Of a stretch of 64,000 nucleotides of DNA, positions 61,925 through 64,000 are shown piece by piece. Made by a program: the position numbers and the translations under genes. Each line of letters starts with the position of its first letter. Positions within the stretch are counted from its first letter, which is position 1. This stretch comes from Lingula anatina (Eukaryota; Brachiopoda; Lingulata; Lingulida; Lingulidae): the NCBI RefSeq assembly GCF_001039355.2, contig NW_019775562.1:21754-85753 (forward strand), read 5' to 3'. The notes beneath the pieces are model-generated. The model saw only the letters and a program-made list of their open reading frames with translations. It was not told the DNA's origin and ran no database searches.

Positions 61925-63007
61925 ATGAGCGCGTGCATGCATGTCAAATACAGACCAGGGGAGGAAAAGTTGTAATTCATCAAACGGAACAAGTTGACGA
62001 ATCCTACACGAAGTAATGGCGACATCAACAGTCCTACTTTCTCAATGTCACATCGCCCAGGAGTAACACATATTTAAACACCTGTATTTTGATTAGATGA
62101 AAATTCAGCAATTTACCTGTCAAGATGTCTGTTAAATAATGATTAGAATTATTTACTGAGTAACAAATGTGTTGGTGTTCATGGACTCGTTAAATTACTG
62201 TCTGACTTAAATGTGGACTACTCAAACCTCTAGTGGTGATGTAGCGGCTGTTTTATTTGGTTAGCTATGTCTGTATACACAGCACAATGTGTACAGGACA
62301 GGTCATCCAGTACAACACACTGTATAGCAAAACAATAAATAATGTACACTCGTCTCACTGACGAGCGGATTCCAGATTGTGGTTAATCAAATGTTCCGTT
62401 ACTTCAATATACATTAATTAAAACAATTAAAATTTCTGTCATCAAATTTCAAAAGTCTTGATAGTCTTAGAGTTCATACAGTATCTTCACCGACGCATCC
62501 TAACCATTACTACCAGGGGGATTACTGGTATTTCCATGAAAATGCGACTCCCATTTCTGGGATGGTCGGCATGCAGTGGTGTTCTAGGAGAGCTAATGAG
62601 GATAGGGTGGTGCACCAGCTGCCCCCGTCTAGACCTCACCTTGTGCTGTCCACGTGTTCAGTGTAGACTCAGAGAAGCTTAAACAGAGAGGAGGAATATG
62701 AACATCTGGCAGTAACGACCAGTGGACATACTAACACAAGGAGAGGACAACTTGCAAAGAAAACCAGTAAGTCAATGCTCTGTTGGGTGGGGGGAGGAGG
62801 TCAGGAGATCCCATTTGGTGAACAAGGTTGCTTTTCGTCATTTTGCCTCGCTTCTCCATGAATTTATAATATTTATATGACGAAAAGGGGCCCAAACCCT
62901 ACAGGTATTTCCCCGGACGTGTTGTTTCGAGAAAAATATAGAAGGTATGGTACATCTACATCAGTGATTTCTGGGAGGAGGACAACCTGCCTCCACCTCC
63001 CCTACCA
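61925..63007. other. Intergenic, no gene seen
   Basis: No frame with splice context or family resemblance is present. A plus frame at 62458-62682 is rejected for lack of support. Confidence 0.45.
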
Positions 63008-63135
63008 TGGGGGCAGGTCAGGGGATGGCACGGGGGGGCAGGGCAGGGGATGGCACGGGGGGCAGGGGATGGCAAGGGGGGTGGCAGGGCAGGGGATGGC
63101 ACGGGGGGCAGGGGATGGCAAGGGGGGTGGCTAGG
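63008..63135. repeat. G-rich minisatellite
   Basis: Repeated GGGGATGGCACGGGGGGCAG-like units, about 5-6 imperfect copies. On the plus strand it has high G-quadruplex potential. Reading frames through it are Gly/Ala/Arg artefacts. Confidence 0.85.
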
Positions 63136-64000
63136 CAACAGGAGTGCAAAAAGGAGACTCTGACTGTACAATGTAAATACAAAATATATATCTGTGGTTT
63201 TCCCCGCCGTACCCAGTGACCCTAACCTGTGGAGGTTTACACGTAACTAACATTCCAGCACAACAAACCATTGACCTGTGGTGACCCTTATGTTCATAAC
63301 AATACCGTGAAATAATAACACTATATCCATGCCACAAAAGTAAAATTCTCGCTCTGCCAGGCCACACTGAAAGTTTAGTTTGTATGCTATTTCAATATAG
63401 TTGATAATAATATAACCTGCTAAAGATAAATACAGTATCATTACTTTATTCGCCAGGCCCTATCCACTGATTCCCTTTTAATAATTGAACATTCTATATA
63501 CGTGTATTCCATATCCGACCCTTTCTTAAAATTCCATCAAAAGAAAGGCGTTATTTCCCCGTTGGATATGATTGCACAATTATATTTGCAATGAATACTG
63601 GGCCTTTATTCACTCCTAGCGTTTATAGGATTTATATTTCTTTTCCGGAATGGCAATTACATTTGGCGGTGACACTTGTATATTTCTTTGGGTAGCATCA
63701 TGAAGAGAAAAAAAAACTGAACTGCTCGACGTGGATGCGTGCAGTCATGTGTCCGCCATGAAGAAGAATATATATCATTATAATTGAAAGACACAAAATG
63801 CTGTCTGGCACGTAGCAATAACTTGAACAAAGCGATGCATGTTATTAAAAAACCACCATATAAACTCCACTCTCTCAAGCTTGGCACTCCAACAATACCG
63901 AAGTCAACTGTACAACTAGAATACAATGGTGACATCTGCCTTCCAGGAAATATGTGATATTTCTAAATGGCAACGCCTTAGCATGTCCTCAGATTATGTA
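63136..64000. other. Intergenic, no gene seen
   Basis: The minus frame at 63657-63935 (92 codons) has no acceptor, donor or recognised motif. Confidence 0.45.

Noticed and set aside
1-64000. CRISPR arrays, bacterial operons, rRNA or viral genes
   Set aside because: Direct repeats here lack regular spacer structure, genes are intron-containing, and no rRNA or virus-like protein was recognised.

Overview
This is a eukaryotic nuclear window from an invertebrate animal with GT-AG introns, most likely an amphioxus (Branchiostoma). The choice rests on inference: the gene families and intron style are animal, the two allele-like copies differ by roughly 1-4%, and palindromes such as ACATGT/TACATGTA and long G runs are abundant. 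No species-diagnostic gene is present, so the organism call is moderate.

Three genes can be assembled exon by exon with all phases consistent. SRPRB (+, 17874-21631, 6 coding exons, 260 aa) is the membrane-anchored GTPase that holds the signal recognition particle receptor on the ER. A TMED6-like p24 cargo receptor (+, 24825-27784, 4 exons, 240 aa) acts in ER-Golgi vesicle traffic. A facilitative hexose transporter of the SLC2/GLUT family (-, 44401-50236, 11 coding exons, 495 aa) lies tail-to-tail with TMED6. The first two share the early secretory pathway; nothing in the sequence links the transporter to them functionally.

The middle of the window is dominated by an 8.3-kb direct duplication (28210-36534 and 36536-about 44890). 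Single N characters sit exactly at its junction (36535) and at a 200-bp direct overlap (28015). The best reading is that the window joins three contigs whose ends are unmerged alleles, so the real locus probably has one copy. The duplication carries the last GLUT exon twice, with only synonymous differences. It also carries a conserved 104-codon terminal-type exon on the minus strand and a possible small plus-strand gene.

The rest is gene-poor: 1-17.8 kb and 50.3-64 kb hold no coding region I can support. These parts contain degenerate tandem repeats, fold-back elements, a tRNA-like dimer (SINE-type), a 35-bp minisatellite, simple repeats and G-rich tracts. A 5'-truncated non-LTR retrotransposon with 11-bp target duplications occurs twice near TMED6, and two Harbinger-like MITEs with TAA duplications sit in SRPRB intron 5.
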